From: Microbacterium oxydans
Lineage (GTDB): Bacteria > Actinomycetota > Actinomycetes > Actinomycetales > Microbacteriaceae
Length of the DNA stretch: 64,000 bases
Assembly: GCF_000956525.1 (NCBI RefSeq)
Contig: NZ_JYIW01000026.1
Location: forward strand, 496,001-560,000
Direction: 5' to 3'
A program made the position numbers and the translations under genes. Every line of letters starts with the position of its first letter. Position 1 is the stretch's first letter. The notes beneath the pieces are model-generated. The model searched no databases and had not been told where the DNA came from. It was given only the letters and a program-made list of their open reading frames with translations. Of the stretch, positions 9,651 to 18,260 are shown in pieces.

Positions 9651-10580
9651 ATGGACGACGCCTCGTTCATCCCCGCGGCCATCGGTTGGATACTCGTGAT
9701 CGCGGTGATCATCTTCGTGGTGGTCACCCTCGCCCGCTCGATCAGGATCATCCCCCAGGCGACAGCCGGGGTCGTGGAGCGGCTCGGCCGGTACCACAAG
9801 ACCCTCATGCCGGGTCTGAACATCCTCGTACCGTTCATCGATCGTCTTCGGCCCCTGATCGACATGCGCGAGCAGGTCGTGTCCTTCCCGCCGCAGCCGG
9901 TGATCACCGAGGACAACCTCGTGGTCTCGATCGACACGGTCGTCTACTTCCAGGTCACCGACGCGCGAGCGGCGACCTACGAGATCGCGAACTACCTCGG
10001 TGCGGTGGAGCAGCTCACGACGACGACGCTCCGTAACGTCGTGGGTGGACTGAACCTCGAGGAGGCCCTCACCAGCCGTGACAACATCAACGGGCAGCTG
10101 CGTGTGGTCCTCGATGAGGCGACCGGCAAGTGGGGCATCCGCGTCGGCCGGGTCGAGCTCAAGGCGATCGACCCGCCCATCTCCATCCAGGACTCGATGG
10201 AGAAGCAGATGCGCGCGGAGCGTGACCGTCGAGCGGCGATCCTGACCGCGGAGGGAACCAAGCAGTCCGCCATCCTCGAGGCCGAGGGCTCGCGTCAGGC
10301 GGAGATCCTCCGAGCTGAAGGTGACAAGCAGGCGGCCGTGCTGCGTGCACAGGGTGAGGCCGAAGCCATTCAGAACGTCTTCACCGCGATCCACCAGGGC
10401 GCACCGGACGACAAGCTGCTGGCCTACCAGTACCTGCAGATGCTGCCGAAGATCAGCGAGGGCCAGTCGAACAAGCTGTGGATCATTCCGAGTGAGCTCA
10501 CGGAGGCGCTGAAGGGCATCGGCAGCGCGTTCACGCCCAAGCCCGGCCAGGCGCCGACGAACACCCCTCCCGGCGTGTGA
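9651..10580 (+). CDS. SPFH/Band 7 family protein (stomatin/paraslipin type)
   Basis: The 309-residue protein has one N-terminal membrane helix (about 8-26), then a Band 7 domain with QATAGVVERLGRYHKTLMPG and DMREQVVSFPPQPVITEDN, typical of stomatin-like proteins. It ends in a coiled coil rich in AEG repeats (KQSAILEAEGSRQAEILRAE). Such proteins oligomerise into membrane cages that segregate lipids and control membrane proteases. Its partner is the adjacent NfeD. The 3' end overlaps the glycerophosphodiesterase start by GTGA, so all three genes form one operon. Confidence 0.92.
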   Translation: MDDASFIPAAIGWILVIAVIIFVVVTLARSIRIIPQATAGVVERLGRYHKTLMPGLNILVPFIDRLRPLIDMREQVVSFPPQPVITEDNLVVSIDTVVYFQVTDARAATYEIANYLGAVEQLTTTTLRNVVGGLNLEEALTSRDNINGQLRVVLDEATGKWGIRVGRVELKAIDPPISIQDSMEKQMRAERDRRAAILTAEGTKQSAILEAEGSRQAEILRAEGDKQAAVLRAQGEAEAIQNVFTAIHQGAPDDKLLAYQYLQMLPKISEGQSNKLWIIPSELTEALKGIGSAFTPKPGQAPTNTPPGV

Positions 10581-11371
10581 CGCACCCGTACTTCGAGAAG
10601 GCACAGCACCCCAGAGTCCTCGCGCATCGCGGTCTTGTGACCTCGGTGGGCGAGGACTCCGGTGTCTGGGAGAACTCCGCAGCCGCCTTCGCCGCTGCCC
10701 ACGCGGCGGGCGCCGAGTTCATCGAGACTGACTGCCAGGTCACCGCTGACGGTGACGTGGTGCTGTTCCACGACGCGACGATCGAGCGGCTCACCGGCGA
10801 CCCCCGGTCCGTCCGAGAGGTGCGGACGCGCGAACTTGCACTGTTGTTTGCAGATCACGGTGGCCTGCTCACCGTCGCCGACGCGCTCGATTCCTTTCCG
10901 CTGACGCGGTTCAACATCGATGTGAAGACAGCTGCCGCAACCGATCTGCTGGGCCCGATCCTGGCCGAGCACACGCACCGCGTGCTCGTGACGAGCTTCT
11001 CAGACGCGAACCGTCGAGCCACGGTCGCCGCCACGGTGCGGGCAGGAGCATCGATCCGCCCAGCGACTTCGGGAGGCAGCTGGACGATCGCTGCGGTCCG
11101 GGCGCTCTCGGCGCTCCGGGTCTCGTCGTCTCGGGCTCTGAGAGAGATCGATGCGCTCCAGATCCCGGAGCGTCACGGCCGGCTCCAGGTGCTGACGCCT
11201 GCAGTGCTGCGCGCTGCGCACCGTGAGGGGGTCGAGGTGCACGTGTGGACCGTGAACGAGCCCGAGGCCATGCGCCGACTTGTGCTCGCCGGTGTCGACG
11301 GGATCGTGACCGACCGCGCCGATATCGCTGTAGAGGTCGTGCGCGATATCGAGCCGCCACGCCGCCCATAA
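10577..11371 (+). CDS. glycerophosphodiester phosphodiesterase family protein
   Basis: The 264-residue TIM-barrel enzyme has the GDPD hallmarks: HRG at 17-19, the metal-binding pair ETD at 50-52, and a catalytic HD at 65-66 in VVLFHDATIERLT. The C-terminal segment HVWTVNEPEAMRRL with GVDGIVTDRAD is also family-typical. It would hydrolyse glycerophosphodiesters from deacylated phospholipids to glycerol 3-phosphate and an alcohol. No signal peptide, so it is cytoplasmic. GTG start within the GTGA overlap with the SPFH gene; placement with NfeD/SPFH suggests a role in membrane lipid turnover. Confidence 0.9.
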   Translation: MTHPYFEKAQHPRVLAHRGLVTSVGEDSGVWENSAAAFAAAHAAGAEFIETDCQVTADGDVVLFHDATIERLTGDPRSVREVRTRELALLFADHGGLLTVADALDSFPLTRFNIDVKTAAATDLLGPILAEHTHRVLVTSFSDANRRATVAATVRAGASIRPATSGGSWTIAAVRALSALRVSSSRALREIDALQIPERHGRLQVLTPAVLRAAHREGVEVHVWTVNEPEAMRRLVLAGVDGIVTDRADIAVEVVRDIEPPRRP

Positions 11372-11421
11372 CCTCCTGCGCTGGGATTCCGCTGTGAATC
11401 CGGCCGAGAAGTCGCTCGCAT

Positions 11422-11447
11422 GGATGAAGCCCACAGGCTGGAGCGTT
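11422..11447 (+). promoter_or_regulatory. candidate sigma-R/sigma-H-type promoter of rbpA
   Basis: GGATG at 11422-11426 and GTT at 11445-11447 are separated by 18 bp, close to the ECF sigma-R pattern GGAAT-N18-GTT. In Streptomyces rbpA belongs to the sigma-R thiol-stress regulon. The same region also contains TTATAC at 11446, which could serve the housekeeping sigma factor. Confidence 0.35.
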
Positions 11448-11476
11448 ATACCTGACAGCGACGAGAGGACCACACA

Positions 11477-11860
11477 ATGGCAGATCGCAGCCTGCGCGGC
11501 ATCCGACTCGGCGCCCAGAGCCTACAGAGCGAAGAGGGCGTCGTTTTCATGGAGCGCCGTGAAACCACCTATACCTGTGACACGTGCGGCCACGTTACGA
11601 ACCTCATGTTCGCGGCCGACGCCGAGCCGCCCCAGACCTGGGAATGCCGCTCCTGCGGCGCGGAGGCACGACTGAACGTCGACGGCCAGGCCGTGACGCT
11701 CGAGGTCACCGACGAGAAGGCGGCGCGTACCCACTGGGACATGCTGCTGGAGCGCCGCACCCGTGCCGAGCTCGAAGAGCTCCTCGAGGAGCGCCTGGCC
11801 TTCATCCGCGCCCGCCGAGGCGCCGGCGAAGACCCCACTCGGGAGAAGATCGGGGCCTGA
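11477..11860 (+). CDS. rbpA: RNA polymerase-binding protein RbpA
   Basis: The 127-residue protein matches RbpA throughout: the N-terminal tail MADRSLRGIRLGAQSLQ, a central zinc-binding core with Cys 34, 37, 57 and 60 (CDTCGH and CRSCGA), a basic linker, and a C-terminal sigma-interacting helix region with HWDMLLERRT. RbpA binds core RNA polymerase and group 1/2 sigma factors and stabilises open promoter complexes; it is restricted to actinobacteria. The ATG has a GAGAGGA site upstream. The gene is monocistronic and ends in a hairpin terminator. Confidence 0.97.
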   Translation: MADRSLRGIRLGAQSLQSEEGVVFMERRETTYTCDTCGHVTNLMFAADAEPPQTWECRSCGAEARLNVDGQAVTLEVTDEKAARTHWDMLLERRTRAELEELLEERLAFIRARRGAGEDPTREKIGA

Positions 11861-11873
11861 CCCGCTGCACCAC

Positions 11874-11911
11874 GAACGCGACGACGGATCGGGTGATCCG
11901 CCGTCGCGTTC
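11874..11911. terminator. hairpin terminator after rbpA
   Basis: Arms 11874-11890 and 11895-11911 pair over 17 bp with one mismatch around a GGGT loop. It lies between convergent rbpA and the quinone reductase gene, so it can act in both directions. Confidence 0.75.
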
Positions 11912-11938
11912 TGCTGTGCGCCTGCGCGTCGTCGCGTG

Positions 11939-12739
11939 CTACCGGCCGGCGTCGAGGTGGATCCCGAGGTCGGTTCGACCGGGTAGGAGATCCGGTCGAA
12001 GCGCTCGGGTCCCCGCGTAGTCGCCATCGCGCAGCCGCCGGAACGGCTGCACGGCCTCCGCATCGATCGTCTGCAGTCGGTCACGGAGACGTGTCACCTC
12101 ACGTTCGACTGCATCCGTGTCGAGCGCGTCAGCGTCATGGATCACGTGCAGGTCGAGCACGTCGATGCCCACGTACCAGAGCGTGCCGTGGGTCAGCGGG
12201 AACAGCAGCGCGTCGAGGTCTCCGCTGATGCCGCGTGGGCCGATCGACCGTGCGTCCTCCCCCGCGGTCACCACGATCAGTGCCTTTCGCCCGGTGAGGC
12301 CGCCTTCACCGTAGCGACGCGGCACCCCGAGATCCGGGTCCATGTCTCCGTACGCGAACCCGCTCGTGAGCACCCGATCGAACCAGCCCTTCAAGATGGC
12401 GGGCATCCCGTACCACCACAGTGGGAACTGGATCACGAGCAGTTCGGCGTCGGCGAGCTTCGACTGCTCCGCGAGCACGTCGGCGGCGGCCTGGCCGCGG
12501 AGGTAGGCCTCCCCTGCCTGCTCGGCGAGGTTGCCCGGTATCGCCGCGAGGTCGCCGAGATCACCAACACTCAGCACCGGGTCGAAGCCCTGCGCGTGCA
12601 GGTCGGAGGTCGCGACGGCGTACCGCTCCCTCAGAGCCGTCGTGCCCTCCTCGAAGAGCCGATGGTTGAACGACCCGTGACGCGGGTGGGCGTACAGCCA
12701 CAGGGCGCTGCCTGGCGTGGGCGTGTGGCTGATGGTCAT
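11939..12739 (-). CDS. flavodoxin-fold NAD(P)H:quinone reductase family protein
   Basis: The 266-residue protein has the flavodoxin_2 fold of NQO1/KefF/MdaB enzymes: ALWLYAHPRHGSFNHRLFEE at the FMN/FAD phosphate loop, LLVIQFPLWWYGMPAILKGW around residue 105 and FAYGDMDPDLGVPRRYGEGG before the TAGED turn. These enzymes reduce quinones and electrophiles by two electrons using NAD(P)H. Its ATG overlaps the stop of the upstream TetR gene as ATGA, so it is probably the regulator's target and induced by a quinone or other electrophile. Confidence 0.88.
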   Translation of the reverse strand: MTISHTPTPGSALWLYAHPRHGSFNHRLFEEGTTALRERYAVATSDLHAQGFDPVLSVGDLGDLAAIPGNLAEQAGEAYLRGQAAADVLAEQSKLADAELLVIQFPLWWYGMPAILKGWFDRVLTSGFAYGDMDPDLGVPRRYGEGGLTGRKALIVVTAGEDARSIGPRGISGDLDALLFPLTHGTLWYVGIDVLDLHVIHDADALDTDAVEREVTRLRDRLQTIDAEAVQPFRRLRDGDYAGTRALRPDLLPGRTDLGIHLDAGR

Positions 12740-13353
12740 CGTGCGTCCTCGCGTTCCTGGGAGCGGTGTTCGGTCGCGATGGCGAGCACCACCGTCGTGA
12801 GGGCGTCGCGTGCGCGATCGGTGCCGATCGATCCGGCGAGGGCGGCCCGGGCGAGCGCGTCACCCGCACCGATGAGCGCCCGCAACCCGGCGGCGTCCAG
12901 CGAGCCCGAAGACGGCTCGAGCGCAGCGCGGCACATGTCGAGGTAGGCCTGCTCGGCCTCCTCCCTGAGCCGGCGGAGCGTCGACGAACCGGCGAGGGCA
13001 GCGACCACGTCGGCGAGCTCTCTGCCCTCGGCGAGGCTGCAGTCGACGTAGGCGCCGGCGACGAGGGCTGCGGTCGTGGACAGATCTGGAGCCGCCCCAT
13101 GGAGCGCGTCGCGCAACGTCTGACGCTGACGATGCTCGAACTCCCGGTAGAGCTCGGCGAGCACCCCCGCGCGGTCGCCGAAGTGGTCGTACACGAGCGG
13201 CTTGGTCACCCCTGCTCGCTCGGCGAGACGCCCCAGCGAGAGCTCGTCCGTGCCCTCCTCGCGGATGAGCGTGCGCGCCGTGTCCAGCAGCTGGGCGTGA
13301 CGGTCGGGCTTGGTCAGACGTCTCCGGGGTTCGGTTTCCGATACGGCGTGCAT
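12736..13353 (-). CDS. TetR family repressor
   Basis: The 205-residue protein has an N-terminal TetR helix-turn-helix (LSLGRLAERAGVTKPLVYDHF, about residues 38-58) and a helical ligand domain with the TetR_C-like sequence ending at residue 200. The ATG has GAGGGGC just upstream. It heads an operon with the quinone reductase gene (ATGA overlap). A perfect 9-bp inverted repeat 38-60 bp upstream is the likely operator, so it should repress itself and the reductase. Confidence 0.9.
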   Translation of the reverse strand: MHAVSETEPRRRLTKPDRHAQLLDTARTLIREEGTDELSLGRLAERAGVTKPLVYDHFGDRAGVLAELYREFEHRQRQTLRDALHGAAPDLSTTAALVAGAYVDCSLAEGRELADVVAALAGSSTLRRLREEAEQAYLDMCRAALEPSSGSLDAAGLRALIGAGDALARAALAGSIGTDRARDALTTVVLAIATEHRSQEREDAR

Positions 13354-13390
13354 TTCTGCCCCTCTGATCGATGCGAAGAACTTACCCTTA

Positions 13391-13413
13391 GTAACTTACC
13401 ATTCGTAAGTTAC
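13391..13413. promoter_or_regulatory. operator of the TetR/quinone reductase operon
   Basis: GTAACTTAC-CATTC-GTAAGTTAC is a perfect inverted repeat with 9-bp arms. On the minus strand a further GTAAGTT copy follows 5 bp downstream of the palindrome, toward the TetR gene. The motif is AT-rich in a GC-rich setting and lies between the lnt 3' end and the TetR start. Confidence 0.75.
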
Positions 13414-13438
13414 GCGAGGGTGGTTCCGCGCGACGATG

Positions 13439-14977
13439 TCAGCGGCGTCTGCTGCGCCACCATCCCACGAGGAGTGTGATCAGACCGCCCCATAGCAGCA
13501 CCTGCTGCACCCAGGGGCCGAGCACGATGCCGGCCGTCAGTCCAGTGCGCAGGTCGACATCCTCCAGCATCGCGCCCGACTCGTCGGCGTCGAGGCTCGT
13601 CACCGTCTCGCCGTTCGGCCGGATGATCTGACTCGTGCCGACGGTTGAGACGTTGACCACGCTTCGTCCGGTCTCGATCGCCCGCATGCGCGCGAAGGCG
13701 AGCTGCTGCAGGTTCTCATCGGTGCCGCGGAAATCCGCATTGTTCGTCTGGAAGACGAGCACCTGCGCGCCGGCGTTCATCCCTTCGAGGATCACGTCGT
13801 CATAGATCACGTCGAAGCAGATCGCGAGACCGACTGCGACGCCGTCGATGTCGACGATCGGCGGGTTCTCGCCGGGAGTGTACTCGCGCTGGATGAGACC
13901 GATGAGATCGGGAGCCAAGGCATTGAAGAAGGCGCGGTCAGGTACGTATTCGCCGAAGGGCACCGGGTGACGTTTGTCGTGCAGCTGCGTCGCTCCCCCG
14001 GCATCGGTCCACAGCAGCGAGGTGTTGAAGTATCGGTCGGCGCGGCCGGTCGCCGCGTTCGCGAGCAGCGGTGCACCGATGCGCGTGGTGATCAGCGTCA
14101 TCCGTCGGGCGAGCGTCTCGTTCTGGAATGGATCGGTGTCGAGCGATCCCTCCGGCCACACCAGGAGGTCGACGTCCTCCCCATACAGCGGCTCGGTGGC
14201 CTCGGTCTGCGCGTCGATCACCGAGTAGGGTTCCCGCTGGTCGAAGTACCCGGTCGGGCCGTTCCCCTGCACTGCGGCGATCCGCATGGTGCCGGCATCC
14301 GCGGTGGGGAAGATCGGCGTGAAGGCGAGCACGAGGACCAGCGCCGCTGGGACGACGAGCGGCAGCGGTCGCCGCCAGGCACGCAGCCGGACGACCTCGA
14401 CGACCATCGCGACCAGCAGCACCATGAGGAACCCGAGACCGCTCACGCCGACCCATGAGGAGAGCGACGCGAGCGGGCTCTGCGCTTGGCTCATACCGAT
14501 TCGAGCCCACGGGAAGCCGCCATACGGCCAGGTTCCGATGAAGAGCTCTCGCCCGACCCACAGCGCTGCCACGACCACTGGCAGCAGGAACAGACGGGCG
14601 GCGGCCGAGGGGAACGCGCGCGGCACCCAGCGGTACGCCAGAGCGATCGGGATCAGTGCGAGAGCGGTCAGCGCGCCTTCCAACACGCTGAGCGCAGCCC
14701 ACGGCACCGGCCCGAGGTATCGCGAGGTCCAGGACACCAACAGGGCGAAGAACAGGATGCCGTAGACGAGTCCGACCGTGAGCGCGCCGCCGAACCGCCG
14801 ACCGATCAGCGAGAGCAGCAACAGAGCCGTCGCAGGGAAGGCGAGCAGCCAGACCGCGGCGCCCGGGTAGGCGAAGAACATCAGGACGGCAGCGACCGCT
14901 GCGGCGATCGCGGCGGCCCACAGTGGCAGGAGAGGGCGCGAGAGCGCGCGGGATTCGGACATCCCTCTCATTCTCAC
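13439..14977 (-). CDS. lnt: apolipoprotein N-acyltransferase
   Basis: The 512-residue protein has about seven membrane helices in the first 230 residues, then a nitrilase domain with the Glu-Lys-Cys triad in WPEGSLD, HDKRHPVPFGEY and AICFDVIYDD, and a final C-terminal helix. It N-acylates the lipidated Cys of mature lipoproteins at the outer face of the membrane. Mycobacterial homologues are proven Lnt enzymes. I placed the start at the GTG that overlaps the helY stop (GTGA); ATGs at 14971 and 14962 are possible. It is the last gene of the long train running from 23177. Confidence 0.92.
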   Translation of the reverse strand: MRMRGMSESRALSRPLLPLWAAAIAAAVAAVLMFFAYPGAAVWLLAFPATALLLLSLIGRRFGGALTVGLVYGILFFALLVSWTSRYLGPVPWAALSVLEGALTALALIPIALAYRWVPRAFPSAAARLFLLPVVVAALWVGRELFIGTWPYGGFPWARIGMSQAQSPLASLSSWVGVSGLGFLMVLLVAMVVEVVRLRAWRRPLPLVVPAALVLVLAFTPIFPTADAGTMRIAAVQGNGPTGYFDQREPYSVIDAQTEATEPLYGEDVDLLVWPEGSLDTDPFQNETLARRMTLITTRIGAPLLANAATGRADRYFNTSLLWTDAGGATQLHDKRHPVPFGEYVPDRAFFNALAPDLIGLIQREYTPGENPPIVDIDGVAVGLAICFDVIYDDVILEGMNAGAQVLVFQTNNADFRGTDENLQQLAFARMRAIETGRSVVNVSTVGTSQIIRPNGETVTSLDADESGAMLEDVDLRTGLTAGIVLGPWVQQVLLWGGLITLLVGWWRSRRR

Positions 14978-17448
14978 ATCGAGGAGTACGCGACGATGCC
15001 ACGGCGCACACCATCGAGCGCTGCGCGGGCGGTGCGCGCGGTGTCGGCATCCTCGGCGACGATCGACAGCTGGTCGAGCAGATCGATCGTCTGCTTCGCC
15101 CAGCGCACGAAATCGCCGGCCGCCATGTCGGCGTCGACCAGCACGCGGTCGAGCGCGCCGCCGCGTGCCCAGGCGTGCATCGCCCCGGCGAGACCGGCCG
15201 CCAGAGGCTCGCTGCCCGGCAGATGGTGGTCCTTCTCGAGGTCATCGAGCTCGGCCCAGAGCGTCGTCGTCTTCTCGTACGCGAGACGGAACGCCCCGCG
15301 CGGAAGACCTCGTTCTCCGGAGTTCGCCTCGTCGCGACGCGGTTCGTAGACCAGGCAGCAGGCCATGGCGGCGAGCGAAGGCGCGTCGAGGTTGCGCCAC
15401 AGCCCCTGACGCAACGACTCGGCGACCAGCAGGTCGCGTTCGCCGTAGATGCGTCGCATCGTTCGCCCCGCCTCGGTGAGGGCGGTCTCCCCCGACGTGT
15501 CCGAGAGGTAGTCGAGCGTCTCGAGCACCTCGACCACACGGTCGAAGACGCGGGCGACGGTGCCGGTGCGCGTCTCGATCTGACGCCGGATGCGGTCGGT
15601 CTGGCGCTTGAGCTTCCAGTAGCGTTCAGCCCACCGCGCGTGCGCCTCGCGATCAGGGCACCGGTGGCACGGGTGCCGTTGCATGCTGGTGCGCAGCGAC
15701 TGGATGCGCTTCATCCGCTTTTCGCGAGAGGCACGAGGCGCGTGCGAGTCCTGACGGTTCTTCTTCTCGAGATCGCTGAGTTCGCGCCGGATCGCCGCAT
15801 ACTCCGTGTAGTCGCCGTGCTCGCAGGCCATCGACTTCTGGTACCCGCCGAGCGACTCCTCGGCCTCCCTGACCTGCCTGGCGAGACCGACGACCGAACG
15901 GTCGGCCTGGAACTGCGCGAACGACGATTCGAGGATCTGTCGAGCTCGCGGCTTGCCGAACAGATCGATCAGGTTGACTGCCATGTTGTACGTCGGTCGG
16001 AAGCTCGAGTTCAGGGGGTATGTCCGTCGCGATGCGAGGGCGGCGACCGCTTGCGGATCCATGCCCTCGGTCCACTGGACGACGGCGTGACCCTCCACGT
16101 CGATGCCACGTCGTCCGGCACGGCCGGTGAGCTGGGTGTACTCCCCCGAGGTGATGGCAACACGCGCCTCACCGTTGAACTTCTCCATCTTCTCGAGCAC
16201 GACGGTGCGGGCCGGCATGTTGATACCGAGCGCGAGCGTCTCGGTCGCGAAGACGGCCTTGACGAGCTTCAGCCGGAACAGTTCCTCGACGACCTCCTTG
16301 AACGCGGGAAGCATGCCGGCGTGATGCGCGGCGACACCCCGCTCGAGGTTGTCGAGCCAGTCCCAGTAGCCGAGAACGCCGAGATCCTCTTCCTGCAGCG
16401 TCCGGGTGCGCTCTTCCACGATCGCTCTGATCTCGGCGCGCTCCTCGACCGACGTCAGGCGGATGCCGGAACGGCGCACCTGCTGCACCGCCGCGTCACA
16501 GCCGACACGGCTGAAGATGAAGAAGATCGCCGGAAGCAGGTTTGCGCGCTCGAGCAGCTTGACCACATCCGGGCGATCCATCCGCTCGATGCGACGCACG
16601 TTCGACGGTCGCACCGGCCGCTGCCCGCCACGCGGCGGGCGCTTCGCCTGTCTGCCGGCGTGCCGGTTGCTCACATACGACTGCGCCTGGCGATTGTTCT
16701 CGTAGTGCGAACCGGTGAAGGAGCGGATGCGCATGAGCTCCTGATTCACCTGCGCCGTCGCGATGCCTGCGCGGTCATCGAACAGCGGCAGCAGGTCGTC
16801 GCGCACGAGCACGTGCTGCTCGAGCGGGACGGGGCGGATCTCCGACACGATCACCTCGGTGTCGCCGCGGACCGTGTCGAGCCAGTCGCCGAACTCCTCG
16901 GCGTTCGAGACGGTGGCACTCAACGAAACCAGGCGCACGTGCTGCGGGAGGTGGATGATGACCTCTTCCCACACGGCCCCCCGGAAGCGGTCAGCGAGGT
17001 AGTGGACTTCATCCATCACGACGTATCGGAGATCGCGCAGGGCAGCCGAGTCAGCGTAGATCATGTTCCGCAGCACCTCGGTGGTCATCACCACGATGCG
17101 CGCATTGCCGTTGATGTTCGTGTCGCCGGTCAGCAGCCCGACCTGGTCGGCGCCGTACACCTCGACAAGCTCGCGGAACTTCTGATTCGACAGTGCCTTC
17201 ATCGGCGTCGTGTAGAAGGCCTTGTCGCTCGGGGTCTGCATGGCGAGGTGGATCGCGAACTCGCCGACGATCGTCTTGCCGGCGCCGGTGGGTGCCGCGA
17301 CCAGCACGCTCTGCCCGCGCTCGAGGGCATGACAGCCCGCGATCTGGAACGGATCGAGATCGAACTTCTGGCGTGCGGCGAACGCCAGCGTCGCCGGATG
17401 CTCCGACGCCTCGCGAGCTGCCGCGTACCGCTCCGAGGGCGAACTCAT
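14974..17448 (-). CDS. helY: Ski2-like DEAD/DEAH-box RNA helicase HelY
   Basis: The 824-residue protein has the superfamily 2 motifs in order: Q-like region DLDPFQIAGCHAL, Walker A APTGAGKT near residue 52, PMKALSNQKF (Ia), MDEVHYL (II, DEVH) near 147, SLSATVSN (III), a C-terminal helicase core with FATETLALGINMPARTV and the QLTGRAGRRGID motif VI, then a DSHCT-type domain near residues 650-824. Family members unwind structured RNA and feed RNA decay. It follows tatC with an ATGA overlap; the tatA-tatC-helY order is conserved in actinobacteria. A poorly conserved basic insert (RNRQAQSYVSNRHAGRQAKR) occurs between the two core domains. Confidence 0.95.
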   Translation of the reverse strand: MSSPSERYAAAREASEHPATLAFAARQKFDLDPFQIAGCHALERGQSVLVAAPTGAGKTIVGEFAIHLAMQTPSDKAFYTTPMKALSNQKFRELVEVYGADQVGLLTGDTNINGNARIVVMTTEVLRNMIYADSAALRDLRYVVMDEVHYLADRFRGAVWEEVIIHLPQHVRLVSLSATVSNAEEFGDWLDTVRGDTEVIVSEIRPVPLEQHVLVRDDLLPLFDDRAGIATAQVNQELMRIRSFTGSHYENNRQAQSYVSNRHAGRQAKRPPRGGQRPVRPSNVRRIERMDRPDVVKLLERANLLPAIFFIFSRVGCDAAVQQVRRSGIRLTSVEERAEIRAIVEERTRTLQEEDLGVLGYWDWLDNLERGVAAHHAGMLPAFKEVVEELFRLKLVKAVFATETLALGINMPARTVVLEKMEKFNGEARVAITSGEYTQLTGRAGRRGIDVEGHAVVQWTEGMDPQAVAALASRRTYPLNSSFRPTYNMAVNLIDLFGKPRARQILESSFAQFQADRSVVGLARQVREAEESLGGYQKSMACEHGDYTEYAAIRRELSDLEKKNRQDSHAPRASREKRMKRIQSLRTSMQRHPCHRCPDREAHARWAERYWKLKRQTDRIRRQIETRTGTVARVFDRVVEVLETLDYLSDTSGETALTEAGRTMRRIYGERDLLVAESLRQGLWRNLDAPSLAAMACCLVYEPRRDEANSGERGLPRGAFRLAYEKTTTLWAELDDLEKDHHLPGSEPLAAGLAGAMHAWARGGALDRVLVDADMAAGDFVRWAKQTIDLLDQLSIVAEDADTARTARAALDGVRRGIVAYSSM

Positions 17449-18254
17449 GCGGGATCCGGCAGCAGGCCGGACTCAGCGTTGCGCTTGCGCTTCCGTCGAT
17501 CGAACAGCATGGAGAGGCCTGCCGCGGCGAAGAACAGCACGATCAGGATGCCGGCGAGCATCAGCATGCTGATCACGTCGGCTGCCGGTGTCGCCAGGGC
17601 GGCGAAGACCGTCGCGATGATGATCGCCCACCGCCATCCCTTGAGGATCGCCTTGCCGGACATGACGCCGGCGACGTTCAGGGCGACGAGGAACACCGGG
17701 AGGATGAACGCGATGCCGAGCACGATCATCAGCTTGAAGATGAAGTCGTAGTACTCCTGCGCCTGGAAGAGGTTCTTCGCGCCCTCAGGCGTGAAGCCCG
17801 CCATCAGCTCGATGATGTGCGGTTGGATCATCACGCCGACGTAGCACCCCGCGAAGAACAGCGGGACGGCTGCGGCGACGAAGGAGATCGTGTAGCGGAT
17901 CTCCTTGCGCGTCAATCCGGGCATGATGAACGCCCAGATCTGCCAGAGCCAGACGGGTGCCGAGATGAACAGGCCGAGCGAGAAGGCGATCCGCATCCGC
18001 ATGTCGAACGGTCCGGTGATCGTCGAATACACCAGCGCCGCGACGTCTTCGCCTCGCTCGGCTGCGATGTCGTTGATCGGCTTGGTGATGAAGCTGATGA
18101 CCGGGTCGGTGATCAGGAAGGCGATCACCATTCCGACCACCAGCGCGAGCGCCGCGTACATCAGTCGCTTGCGCAGCTCCACCAGGTGGGCGCCGAGCGA
18201 CATCCGCCGATCCCGTTCCGCCTTCTTCTTCTCGGACGGTTCGATGACTGCCAC
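17445..18254 (-). CDS. tatC: twin-arginine translocase subunit TatC
   Basis: The 269-residue protein has six membrane helices and the diagnostic N-terminal MSLGAHLVELRKRL, plus FIMPGLTRKE and the periplasmic loop Glu that bind the twin-arginine signal. It forms the receptor with TatA(/TatB) for export of folded proteins. An N-terminal basic stretch of 17 residues precedes the family core. It starts 6 bp after tatA ends and overlaps helY by ATGA. Confidence 0.97.
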   Translation of the reverse strand: MAVIEPSEKKKAERDRRMSLGAHLVELRKRLMYAALALVVGMVIAFLITDPVISFITKPINDIAAERGEDVAALVYSTITGPFDMRMRIAFSLGLFISAPVWLWQIWAFIMPGLTRKEIRYTISFVAAAVPLFFAGCYVGVMIQPHIIELMAGFTPEGAKNLFQAQEYYDFIFKLMIVLGIAFILPVFLVALNVAGVMSGKAILKGWRWAIIIATVFAALATPAADVISMLMLAGILIVLFFAAAGLSMLFDRRKRKRNAESGLLPDPA

Positions 18255-18260
18255 GAGCGG

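Noticed and set aside
14923..17751. Open frame of 942 codons on the plus strand across helY
   Set aside because: It is the antisense of helY and tatC, rich in Arg, Asp and His in shadow-frame fashion, with no motif; helY has all helicase motifs on the minus strand.
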